A stretch of 9,981 bases of DNA from Flavobacterium sp. UBA6721 (lineage in GTDB: Bacteria > Bacteroidota > Bacteroidia > Flavobacteriales > Flavobacteriaceae): contig DKIJ01000026.1 in the NCBI GenBank assembly GCA_002454195.1, positions 67,911 through 77,891 of the forward strand. Reading direction: 5' to 3'. Below, one piece after another: positions 1 to 6,593 of this stretch (the stretch's first letter is position 1; each line of letters starts with the position of its first letter). The translations under genes and the position numbers were made by a program. The notes under the pieces are model-generated. The model made no database searches. It saw nothing but the letters and a program-made list of their open reading frames with translations, and was not told the origin of the DNA.

Positions 1-74
1 GTGGCGGAATTGGTAGACGCGCTGGTCTCAAACACCAGTTCTTAGGAGTACCGGTTCGATCCCGGTCCTGGGTA
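1..74 (+). tRNA. tRNA-Leu (anticodon CAA), 5' end cut off by the window edge
   Basis: The anticodon stem CTGGT/ACCAG (22-26 and 34-38) encloses the loop CTCAAAC, which gives anticodon CAA and reads the leucine codon UUG. The T arm is ACCGG-TTCGATC-CCGGT (50-66). The 3' acceptor strand CCTGGGT (67-73) and discriminator A74 follow. Its 5' partner should read ACCCAGG, and only the final G (position 1) lies in the window, so about six bases are missing. The extra-long variable region fits a class II tRNA. CCA does not appear to be encoded, since A74 is followed by CAAA. The gene is unrelated in function to the sugar cluster downstream. Confidence 0.96.
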
Positions 75-75
75 C

Positions 76-110
76 AAAGCCTCTTTGAAAAAAGAGGCTT
101 TTTTGTTTTT
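76..110 (+). terminator. Intrinsic terminator of the tRNA-Leu transcript
   Basis: An 11-bp perfect stem (76-86 pairing with 91-101) is closed by a GAAA tetraloop (87-90) and followed by a T-rich tail (99-110, interrupted by one G). It starts two bases after the tRNA and should isolate the sugar cluster from tRNA transcription. Confidence 0.9.
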
Positions 111-183
111 AATTATTTCGTTTCCTCCAGAGGTTTTAGTCTATAGTAAAGAAAAAGGCTCTATTTTTGTCTAAATGGGCGGA

Positions 184-214
184 ATTACCCCCTTTAATAT
201 TGCATTATACCCCT
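184..214 (+). promoter_or_regulatory. TACCCC direct repeat, candidate activator site
   Basis: Two copies of TACCCC, at 186-191 and 208-213, lie 22 bp apart start to start, about two helical turns. Each is followed by T-rich sequence, in an otherwise AT-rich non-coding region. Such C-runs are rare in this spacer. Paired direct half-sites at this spacing, just upstream of a promoter, suit an AraC-type DNA-binding protein. In Bacteroidota glycan clusters that would often be a hybrid two-component regulator. The regulator is not in the window, so this assignment is inference from spacing and position only. Confidence 0.4.
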
Positions 215-225
215 CATCTCTTTTC

Positions 226-257
226 TTGAGTTATTTATATTTGTAAACTTCATTTTG
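226..257 (+). promoter_or_regulatory. Possible flavobacterial promoter for the cluster
   Basis: The known Flavobacterium promoter is TTG around -33 and TAnnTTTG around -7. TTG at 226-228, a 21-bp spacer and TCATTTTG at 250-257 match with one mismatch. An exact TAnnTTTG (TATATTTG, 236-243) also occurs here but has no TTG at a suitable distance upstream, so which one is used is uncertain. Either would give a leader of roughly 90-110 bases before the pseudogene at 351. It would be the most upstream promoter for the galM and GH53 genes, because no other candidate was seen before 787. Confidence 0.35.
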
Positions 258-350
258 TTGTTTTTTGCTACTTGTTTGTTATAGATTGGCAATTAGTAAA
301 AAGTAAACAAAATGGAATGATTTATAAATAGGTTAATTAAAAAGAGTTAA

Positions 351-715
351 ATGAAAAATGTTTTAGTAGCACTTGCTATTTTTTTAGTCTTCAATCCAAT
401 TTTGCACAAACAAACGAATGGGAGAATCCTCAAATCATTGATAGAGGTAAGGAAGCTGCCAGAAGTTCTTTTCTTTTGTACAGCAACCAAGCTGAATTAA
501 AAGAAAATAATCCTCAAAAATCAGCTTTATATCAAAGTCTAAACGGAAATTGGAAATTTACCGTTGTTAAAAATCCAACACAAAGACTAAAGGATTTTTA
601 TGCTACTGATTTAAATGATTCTAATTGGAGTACAATAGAAGTGCCTTCCAATTGGGAAATTCAAGGTTTTGATATTCCTATTTTATATCTAGTGGTTATT
701 TTTAAAAACTGGTAG
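351..715 (+). pseudogene. Frameshifted and truncated N-terminus of a LacZ-type GH2 beta-galactosidase
   Basis: ATG at 351 begins a signal-peptide-like start (MKNVLVALAIF) that runs into a stop at 498-500. Adding one T to the seven-T run at 379-385 restores a frame that continues open to 715. It reads a typical signal-peptide end (SNFAQ), then EWENPQ, RSSFLLYSN, SLNGNWKF and VPSNWEIQGFD. These are hallmarks of the first sugar-binding domain of long LacZ-type enzymes; E. coli LacZ has DWENP, SLNGEWRF and VPSNWQMHGYD. After FDIPI the expected YTNV..P segment is garbled and a stop follows at 713-715. About 120 codons remain of a protein normally near 1,000 residues, and both catalytic glutamates are gone. 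TTG at 476 could start a short ORF, but nothing suggests it makes a working protein. A complete, unrelated-length GH2 gene at 4085 may cover the lost activity. Confidence 0.85.
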
Positions 716-786
716 GTGCTGGTATATAATATGTGTAGTTTGTTCCTATTTTTGCTTTCCCAACCCAAAATAAAAAAACCAAAGAT
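716..786 (+). other. Junction spacer between lacZ fragment and galM
   Basis: The spacer is AT-rich with no promoter match or hairpin that I can support. A short open frame (693-773) overlaps the end of the pseudogene and reads as hydrophobic, aromatic and Cys-rich residues (WYIICVVCSYFCF), ending at TAA 771-773, 13 bases before the galM ATG. It has no start codon. It could be the leftover 3' end of a membrane protein gene fused here by the deletion that destroyed the lacZ-like gene, or simply chance. Confidence 0.3.
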
Positions 787-1830
787 ATGTCAACTTCTGA
801 AAATAATTTATCCACTCTGGACTATGATGCTCCTTTTTACGAATTAACAAATGGAAATGGAGCAGTGGCAAAAGTAATACCTTTTGGAGCTACGGTTGCC
901 TCCTTAAAAATTCCAACTAAAAATGGTGATTTAATTGATGTGGTTTTAGGTTTTGATTCGGTTGAAGGTTATGAAAAATCCTTTCAACTAGATGGATCGC
1001 CTTATATCGGAACAACAGTGGGACGCTATGCGGGAAGAATTAATGAAGGTAAATTTGAATTGAACGGGAAAACGTACCAATTAGCCATCAATAATGGACC
1101 AAATTCTTTTCATGGAGGAATCGATAACTTTAGTAAAAAAACATGGAAAGTCGAGGCTGTAACTACGGGCAAAAATCCTTCAATCACTTTGAGTTATAGT
1201 AGTGCTGCTAATGAGGAAAATTATCCTGGAGAACTTACCGTAAGTTTGACTTATACTTTATCTGAAGAAAACGAATTAATCCTTGATTATAAGGCAACAA
1301 CGACTGAAGATACGATTATTAATTTGACGCATCATGGTTATTTTAATCTTGACGGACATCAATCGGATGTTAGTAATCAAGATTTAATTGTGTATGCTCA
1401 AAAAGTTTTAGAAACCAGAGAGGATTGTATTCCTACCGGTAAAATTTTAGAGGTAGCAGATACTGTTTTTGACTATAGAACGGCTAAAAAATGTCCTGCA
1501 ACCATCGATAATACCTTTGTGGTTGAAAATAATGAAGCTGTAAAAGCAACACTTTTTAGTTCATTATCCAATATTAAAATGGACGTTTATACCGATCAAC
1601 CCGGCGTTCATATTTATGTAGGCGGTAATTGTGGACCTGATTTAAAAGGAAAAGAGAATGCTTCGTATCATGCGTTAAGCGGAATTTGTTTTGAAACTCA
1701 AAATTTCCCAGATGCACCTAATCACCCACATTTCCCATCTGCTGTTTTGAAAAAAGGAGAGGTTTACACGCAAAAAACGACCTATAAATTCCAATCCAAA
1801 TCGAATTTATCATGGAAAAAACCTTTTTAA
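787..1830 (+). CDS. galM: Aldose 1-epimerase (mutarotase), GalM
   Basis: The enzyme interconverts the alpha and beta anomers of galactose. Beta-galactosidase releases beta-D-galactose, while galactokinase takes the alpha form. The protein has 347 residues, the usual family length. Motifs in order are GRYAGRI (79-85), NGPNSFHGG (103-111, His109), NLTHHGYFNL (179-188, His183 as the likely catalytic acid), IDNTFV (Asp241) and GICFETQNFPDAPN (299-312, Glu303 as the likely base). No signal peptide or lipobox is visible, so it should act in the cytoplasm with GalK. The last ten or so residues (SKSNLSWKKPF) run past the usual end of the fold, and the final 19 bases overlap the next gene. This suggests translational coupling. 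It is now the first intact gene after the broken lacZ-like gene. Confidence 0.96.
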   Translation: MSTSENNLSTLDYDAPFYELTNGNGAVAKVIPFGATVASLKIPTKNGDLIDVVLGFDSVEGYEKSFQLDGSPYIGTTVGRYAGRINEGKFELNGKTYQLAINNGPNSFHGGIDNFSKKTWKVEAVTTGKNPSITLSYSSAANEENYPGELTVSLTYTLSEENELILDYKATTTEDTIINLTHHGYFNLDGHQSDVSNQDLIVYAQKVLETREDCIPTGKILEVADTVFDYRTAKKCPATIDNTFVVENNEAVKATLFSSLSNIKMDVYTDQPGVHIYVGGNCGPDLKGKENASYHALSGICFETQNFPDAPNHPHFPSAVLKKGEVYTQKTTYKFQSKSNLSWKKPF

Positions 1831-2909
1831 CTATAGTTCTTCTTCTAAGCGTTTTGTTGCAAACAGCATGTTCGAGCGATAGCGAAAAAAGCGATGGCGG
1901 AACCGTTACGCCACCTGTAGTAACAAGTGATTTTATCAAAGCGGCTGATATTTCTTTTTTACCAGAAATAGAAGCGGCAGGTGTCGTTTTTACCAACAAC
2001 GGAAAAACCGAAGACATGTTGACTACATTAAAAACTGCTGGTTGTAATACCATCCGAATTCGTTTGTGGAAAGACCCTGCCAATGGACATTCTGGGTTGA
2101 CTGAAGTAAAAACTCTAGCACAACGAGTGAAACAAGCAGGATTAAAAGTCTGGTTAACCGTTCACTATTCTGACGATTGGGCAGATCCTGCGGTTCAAAC
2201 CACTCCAGCTGCTTGGAAAAACTTATCGTTTACTGATTTGAAAGCTGCGGTAGCTTCATACACCACAACTATTTTGACCGAAATTAATCCAGATATTATT
2301 CAAATCGGGAACGAAATCAATACCGGATTGCTTTGGCCTCAAGGACATTTAATCAATCAAGAAGCACAATGTATAGATTTGTTAAAAACAATGAGTACTA
2401 CCATTCGAAGCAAAGCGCCAAGTACCAAAATTATGATTCACTATGCAGGCGTTTCGGCTACAGATACTAATTGGTTTTTTACTAAAGTAAAAAGTGTTGA
2501 TTATGATTATATCGGTTTGTCGTATTATCCTATTTGGCACGGGAAAGATTTAACAACAGTTAAAACGACTATCGATGCCTTAGGAAAAAACTTTTCTAAA
2601 AAAGTATTGATTGCAGAAACTGCTTATCCATTTACTTTAGGATTCAATGACTGGACGAATAATATTGTTGGGTTAGATTCACAATTAGTTAGTGGTTATC
2701 CAGCTACAGCAGAGGGGCAAAAAAACTTTGTTTTGGCAATTAAAGATTTAGTGAAATCATCTACTTACGGACAAGGTTTTGCGTATTGGGGAGGCGAATG
2801 GGTTTCTTTCAAAGGCAACCAAGCTACTAATGGGTCTACTTTCGAAAATCAGGCATTCTATGATTTTTCGAACAAATCATTGCCGGTTTTACAGGCGTTT
2901 ACTAATTAG
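1812..2909 (+). CDS. GH53 endo-beta-1,4-galactanase, lipoprotein
   Basis: The predicted reaction is internal cleavage of beta-1,4-galactan, as found in type I arabinogalactan and pectin side chains. A lipoprotein signal peptide ends in the lipobox LQTAC (Cys20). The Asp/Glu/Ser-rich start of the mature protein (CSSDSEKSDGG) resembles Bacteroidota surface-export signals, so the enzyme probably faces outward. A Pro/Thr linker (about 31-38) precedes the (beta/alpha)8 barrel. Visible GH53 motifs are TIRIRLW (80-86), HYSDDWADP (118-126), GNEIN (166-170, Glu168 acid/base), LSYYP (236-240) and IAET (267-270, Glu269 nucleophile). The 365 residues cover one catalytic domain, with no carbohydrate-binding module or T9SS tail seen. 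The ATG lies inside galM (19-base overlap), and this start is favoured because it gives the complete signal peptide. The next gene, also GH53, starts two bases after the stop. Confidence 0.93.
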   Translation: MEKTFLTIVLLLSVLLQTACSSDSEKSDGGTVTPPVVTSDFIKAADISFLPEIEAAGVVFTNNGKTEDMLTTLKTAGCNTIRIRLWKDPANGHSGLTEVKTLAQRVKQAGLKVWLTVHYSDDWADPAVQTTPAAWKNLSFTDLKAAVASYTTTILTEINPDIIQIGNEINTGLLWPQGHLINQEAQCIDLLKTMSTTIRSKAPSTKIMIHYAGVSATDTNWFFTKVKSVDYDYIGLSYYPIWHGKDLTTVKTTIDALGKNFSKKVLIAETAYPFTLGFNDWTNNIVGLDSQLVSGYPATAEGQKNFVLAIKDLVKSSTYGQGFAYWGGEWVSFKGNQATNGSTFENQAFYDFSNKSLPVLQAFTN

Positions 2910-2911
2910 TT

Positions 2912-3949
2912 ATGAATACTACAATTAGCGTTTTTCAAAGAATAGTGCTACTGCTTCTTTTTATAAGTAGTACCACTATCGCTTTGGCACAAAAGAAAAA
3001 TAAAATGGCTTTCGCCAAAGGAGCCGACGTGAGTTGGTTGCCGCAAATGGAAGCTACGGGCTATCGTTTTTATGATACCGACGGAAAGGAAAAAGATTGT
3101 TTGCAATTGCTAAAAGAACGCGGAATGAATACCATTCGTTTGCGAGTATTTGTCAATCCAAGCCAAGACAGAGCAAGCGGTCATTGCAGTAAGGAAGAAA
3201 CAGTAGCTATGGCCTTGCGCGCTCAAAAAGCCAAAATGCGCATTATGATCGATTTTCATTATAGCGATACTTGGGCCGATCCCGCCAAACAAGCCAAACC
3301 TGCTGCTTGGGCCAATTTATCATTCGATGCGTTACAGAAAAAAGTGTATGAACATACATTTGATGTGTTGACCGCTTTAAAAAAAGCAGGTGTTACTCCG
3401 GAATGGGTTCAGGTGGGAAATGAAATTCCAGGCGGAATGCTTTGGCCTGATGGGAGCACGAACAATTGGGTGCAACTGGCGCAATTGTTGAATAAAGGAT
3501 ACGAAGCGACCAAAGCTGTGAATGCCAAAATCAAAGTAATTGTGCACGTAGACGAAGGAAACAACAACGAAAAATTCCGTTGGTTTTTTGATAAAGCTAC
3601 CGAGCATCAAGTAAAGTATGACGTAATTGGTTTGTCTTATTATCCGTTTTGGATTAAAAAAGACTATTCAGAAACCATAGCCGATTTACAAAAGAATCTG
3701 AACGATATGGCTTCACGTTATCAGAAAGAAGTAATGGTGGTCGAAGTCGGAGGTGTTGATGAACAAGTACAAAACACCAAAGAATTTCTAGATGCTACGA
3801 TCAAAGCCGTAAGAGCCGTTCCCGATCATAAAGGTTTGGGCGTTTTGTATTGGGAACCGCAAGGAGCCAAATCTTGGAGTGGTTATGGCTTGAGTGCGTG
3901 GCAACCAGATGGGAAACCTTCACCAGCATTGGATGCTTTTAAAGAATAA
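2912..3949 (+). CDS. GH53 galactanase, second copy, soluble secreted form
   Basis: This is a second GH53 (beta/alpha)8 enzyme of 345 residues. It is clearly related to its upstream neighbour but diverged. The signal peptide has a hydrophobic stretch at 11-25 and a likely cut after ALA26, just before Gln27. There is no lipobox, so the mature enzyme is probably periplasmic. Motifs are GADVSWLPQME (37-47), NTIRLRVFVNP (73-83), FHYSDTWADP (115-124), GNEIPGG (169-175, Glu171 acid/base), LSYYPFW (241-247) and VMVVEVGG (274-281, Glu278 nucleophile). The usual ETAYP around the nucleophile is EVGGVD here, which hints at a different substrate pocket or product length. It is separated by two bases from the first GH53, so the two are surely co-transcribed. 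A likely job is trimming imported galacto-oligosaccharides (inference). Its codons look somewhat richer in G and C than those of galM or galK. Confidence 0.93.
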   Translation: MNTTISVFQRIVLLLLFISSTTIALAQKKNKMAFAKGADVSWLPQMEATGYRFYDTDGKEKDCLQLLKERGMNTIRLRVFVNPSQDRASGHCSKEETVAMALRAQKAKMRIMIDFHYSDTWADPAKQAKPAAWANLSFDALQKKVYEHTFDVLTALKKAGVTPEWVQVGNEIPGGMLWPDGSTNNWVQLAQLLNKGYEATKAVNAKIKVIVHVDEGNNNEKFRWFFDKATEHQVKYDVIGLSYYPFWIKKDYSETIADLQKNLNDMASRYQKEVMVVEVGGVDEQVQNTKEFLDATIKAVRAVPDHKGLGVLYWEPQGAKSWSGYGLSAWQPDGKPSPALDAFKE

Positions 3950-4084
3950 TGAATTGGATTCAGAATAAAGACGAAATAAGTAAACCATATTTCTGAATGT
4001 TAGAAATGAGGAAACTCTATAGATTAAAATAAAAACCTTATATGGCCTTAAATGTCTTATATGGTTCAAAAATATGTTGTATAA
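3950..4084 (+). promoter_or_regulatory. Spacer before the GH2 gene, with repeat element
   Basis: This is the longest gap inside the intact part of the cluster (135 bases). I see no T-tailed hairpin that would end the galM-GH53-GH53 transcript and no good TTG/TAnnTTTG promoter. It holds the 10-bp tandem repeat listed separately. It also has AACCATAT at 3983-3990, the inverse of ATATGGTT at 4059-4066, which ends the repeat. Co-transcription across the gap is possible, but the repeat and length leave room for a separate control point. Confidence 0.4.
4036..4064 (+). repeat. 10-bp tandem repeat CCTTATATGG, about three units
   Basis: CCTTATATGG (4036-4045) is followed by CCTTAAATGT (4046-4055) and TCTTATATGG (4055-4064, sharing one base). 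Each full unit is nearly its own reverse complement (CCATATAAGG), so the block reads similarly on both strands, with one unit per helical turn. It ends 20 bases before the GH2 start codon. It may be a protein-binding array, an RNA leader element, or one copy of an interspersed intergenic repeat of the genome; the window alone cannot decide. Confidence 0.6.
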
Positions 4085-6511
4085 ATGAAAAAAATACCCT
4101 CTTTTTTGTTGGTTTTTATAATTTTCACAACCACGGCTTTCTCTCAAGCGCGAGTGGTAAAGGTATTGGATGCCCGCTGGAAATTTCAAAAAGGAAATTT
4201 TGAAGACGCTTTCAAAACGAACTTCAATGACTCGAAATGGGAATCAGTTACTGTTCCACACGATTGGGCAATTTATGGTCCTTTTGATAAAAAAGTGGAC
4301 ATACAAAATGTAGCCATCGTTCAAAATGGAGAAAATGTAGCTACCGAAAAAACAGGAAGAACAGGAGCCTTGCCGCATATTGGCACTGCTTGGTATCGCA
4401 ATACTTTTACTTTGCCTAAAGATGCCAAAGGGAAAAAAGTGCTACTCCTTTTTGAAGGCGCTATGAGTGAACCTCAAGTGTATTTGAATGGGAAAAAAGT
4501 GGGAGAATGGGCTTATGGCTATAGTTATTTTTATTTTGATGTTTCTCGATTCATTCAAGAAGGCGCTAATACTGTAGCAGTAAAGTTATCCAATAAAGAA
4601 TTTGCCTCCCGTTGGTATCCCGGAGCTGGTTTGTATCGAAAAGTAAGTGTTATTATTAAGAACAATGAAAGCATTGACCAATGGGGGCAATTTATAACGA
4701 CACCTTTTATTAGCGATGCCGTGGCCAAAGTCAATATTAAGACCAAAGCTTCTGGTGAAAATACACGTTTGGTGACCACTATCTTTGATGCCGAAGGTCA
4801 AAAAGTAAGTGTTGAGGAGTCTTCTTTGCGCTTCGGAAAAGAGTTTGATCAAAATTTAAAAGTAGAGAATCCAAAATTGTGGAGCCCAGAAACGCCTTAT
4901 TTGTACAAAGCGGTTGCTCAATTGTATGTTGGCAATGAACTAAAAGATGAGGTTGCCACCCGATTTGGAATTCGTGAAATTAAATATGAAGCCAATAAAG
5001 GATTTAGTCTTAATGGGAAAGTGACCAAATTCAAAGGGGTTTGTTTGCATCACGATTTGGGACCTCTTGGTGCTGCGGTAAACAAAGCGGCTTTGCGTAG
5101 ACAGTTGACCATTTTAAAAGATATGGGATGTAATGCCATTCGTAGTTCGCATAATATGCCTTCTTTCGAGCAATTGGAGTTGGCAGACGAAATGGGCTTT
5201 TTGTTTTTGGCAGAGAGTTTCGATGAATGGGTTTTACCAAAAGTAGAAAACGGCTACCATCGCTTTTTTGACGAATATGCCGAAAAAGACATAGTGAATT
5301 TGGTACAAGCCACAAGAAATCATCCCTCAATTGTGATGTGGAGTTCAGGGAATGAAGTCCCAGATCAGTGGGGAGAAGCGGGTGTAAAACGGGCCAAATG
5401 GTTGCAGGAGATTTTTCATAGAGAAGATCCAACGCGTCCTGTAACCGTAGGAATGGATCAAGTGAAAGCGACTATGGAGTCTGGTTTTGGAGCTTTGTTG
5501 GATATTCCAGGATTGAATTATCGCGTGCATTTGTATGATGAGGCATTCAAAAAATTTCCTCAGGGATTTATTTTAGGTTCCGAAACGGCATCAACCGTGA
5601 GTTCTAGAGGGATTTACAAATTTCCTGTGGTACAAGAAAAAATGAAGCAGTATCCAGACTTTCAATCTTCATCGTATGATTTGGAAGCCTGTAGTTGGTC
5701 CAATGTTCCCGATGAAGATTTTGTACTTCAGGATGACAAACCTTGGGTGATTGGTGAATTCGTTTGGACAGGTTTTGATTATTTGGGCGAACCAACACCT
5801 TATGACGAAAGCTGGCCGTCTCGTAGTTCTTATTTCGGAATTAACGATTTAGCAGGCTTACCGAAAGACCGTTATTATTTGTACCGAAGCCGTTGGAATA
5901 CCAAGGCAACTACGCTACACATTCTACCTCATTGGAATTGGGAAGGTCGCGAAGGCCAAACAACACCTGTTTTTGTGTATACCAGTTACAAAAGTGCCGA
6001 ACTTTTTATCAATGGCAAAAGTATGGGTGTGCAAACCAAAAACAAAAACACTCCACAAAACCGTTACCGCCTAATGTGGATGGATGTAAAATATGAACCA
6101 GGAACGGTAAAAGTTGTTGCTTATGATGACAATGGAAAAGTGGCTGAAGAAAAGGAAATCCGAACCGCTGGTCAACCGTACCAAATTGTTTTGGATACTG
6201 ACCAAAAAACCATCACAGCCGATGGCGAGGATATATCGTTTGTGACGGTTTCTGTAGTGGATAAAAATGGAGTGCCTTGTCCAACAGCCACGAACCAATT
6301 AAAATTTAAAGTGTCAGGAGCAGGTACGTACCGCGCCGCTTGTAATGGAGATGCGACTTCACTCGAAATGTTCCATAAGGACACCATGAAATTGTTTAGC
6401 GGAAAATTGGTTGTATTGGTGAAATCGAAAACCACCGCTGGAGACATCCAACTGGAAGTAAAAGGAGCAGGTTTAAAATCGGGTAAACTGACTTTATCTT
6501 CAACTAAATAG
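4085..6511 (+). CDS. GH2 beta-galactosidase, DUF4982 type, secreted
   Basis: This is an exo-acting retaining glycosidase, predicted to release galactose from galacto-oligosaccharides made by the GH53 enzymes. Residues 1-20 are a signal peptide (cut likely before Gln21). The order is then a jelly-roll sugar-binding domain (about 24-195, with VPHDW at 57-61 and a WYPGAGLYR segment at 177-185), an Ig-like domain (about 200-295), a TIM barrel (about 300-605), a DUF4982-like beta domain (about 615-690) and a C-terminal Ig-like domain (about 695-805). Glu424 in SGNEVPDQW is the acid/base, and Glu500 in LGSETAS is the likely nucleophile. GEFVWTGFDYLGEP (557-570) matches the conserved strand that follows it in this subfamily. 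At 808 residues it is shorter than LacZ-type enzymes and distinct from the fragment at 351. Periplasmic location is likely. Exact sugar specificity cannot be read from sequence, because relatives also act on other beta-galactosides or glucuronides; the gene context supports galactose. Confidence 0.92.
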   Translation: MKKIPSFLLVFIIFTTTAFSQARVVKVLDARWKFQKGNFEDAFKTNFNDSKWESVTVPHDWAIYGPFDKKVDIQNVAIVQNGENVATEKTGRTGALPHIGTAWYRNTFTLPKDAKGKKVLLLFEGAMSEPQVYLNGKKVGEWAYGYSYFYFDVSRFIQEGANTVAVKLSNKEFASRWYPGAGLYRKVSVIIKNNESIDQWGQFITTPFISDAVAKVNIKTKASGENTRLVTTIFDAEGQKVSVEESSLRFGKEFDQNLKVENPKLWSPETPYLYKAVAQLYVGNELKDEVATRFGIREIKYEANKGFSLNGKVTKFKGVCLHHDLGPLGAAVNKAALRRQLTILKDMGCNAIRSSHNMPSFEQLELADEMGFLFLAESFDEWVLPKVENGYHRFFDEYAEKDIVNLVQATRNHPSIVMWSSGNEVPDQWGEAGVKRAKWLQEIFHREDPTRPVTVGMDQVKATMESGFGALLDIPGLNYRVHLYDEAFKKFPQGFILGSETASTVSSRGIYKFPVVQEKMKQYPDFQSSSYDLEACSWSNVPDEDFVLQDDKPWVIGEFVWTGFDYLGEPTPYDESWPSRSSYFGINDLAGLPKDRYYLYRSRWNTKATTLHILPHWNWEGREGQTTPVFVYTSYKSAELFINGKSMGVQTKNKNTPQNRYRLMWMDVKYEPGTVKVVAYDDNGKVAEEKEIRTAGQPYQIVLDTDQKTITADGEDISFVTVSVVDKNGVPCPTATNQLKFKVSGAGTYRAACNGDATSLEMFHKDTMKLFSGKLVVLVKSKTTAGDIQLEVKGAGLKSGKLTLSSTK

Positions 6512-6593
6512 AATTTACATTAAAAAACACAAACGTTTTGAAAAAGATTTTTGTGAACTAATTCATAACAAACAACATAATAATTTAAATAAA
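6512..6593 (+). promoter_or_regulatory. Spacer before galK with small inverted repeats
   Basis: This 82-base AT-rich gap contains the perfect 8-bp palindrome AAACGTTT (6531-6538). It also has the arms CACAAA (6528-6533) and TTTGTG (6550-6555), which could pair around a 16-base loop. There is no T-run following that would make a convincing terminator, and no good promoter match. It may be an operator or a processing site, or nothing. The spacer marks the change from secreted enzymes to cytoplasmic Leloir genes. Confidence 0.25.

Noticed and set aside
476..715. Short ORF starting at TTG 476 as a genuine small gene
   Set aside because: The sequence upstream continues the same LacZ-like homology (EWENPQ, RGKEAARSSF) in the same frame back to the T run, so this is the middle of a broken gene, not a start.
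1718..2083. Antisense ORF of 121 codons across the galM/GH53 junction
   Set aside because: It is fully covered by two well-supported genes on the + strand and looks like a shadow frame.
4036..4064. Eukaryotic CArG box (CC-AT6-GG) resemblance
   Set aside because: The pattern matches by form only; such factors are absent from bacteria.
5031..5432. Antisense ORF of 133 codons inside the GH2 gene
   Set aside because: It lies opposite conserved catalytic-barrel sequence, its translation shows no domain-like pattern, and it has no promoter or neighbour that supports it.
5753..5795. Glu558 in GEFVWTGFDYLGEP as the GH2 nucleophile
   Set aside because: By comparison with LacZ (EYAHAMGN, then GGFVWDWVDQ), the nucleophile is the earlier Glu500 in GSETAS; the GEFVW strand follows it.
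6512..6593. Terminator between the GH2 gene and galK
   Set aside because: The possible stem is six base pairs with a long loop and no T-run, too weak to call.
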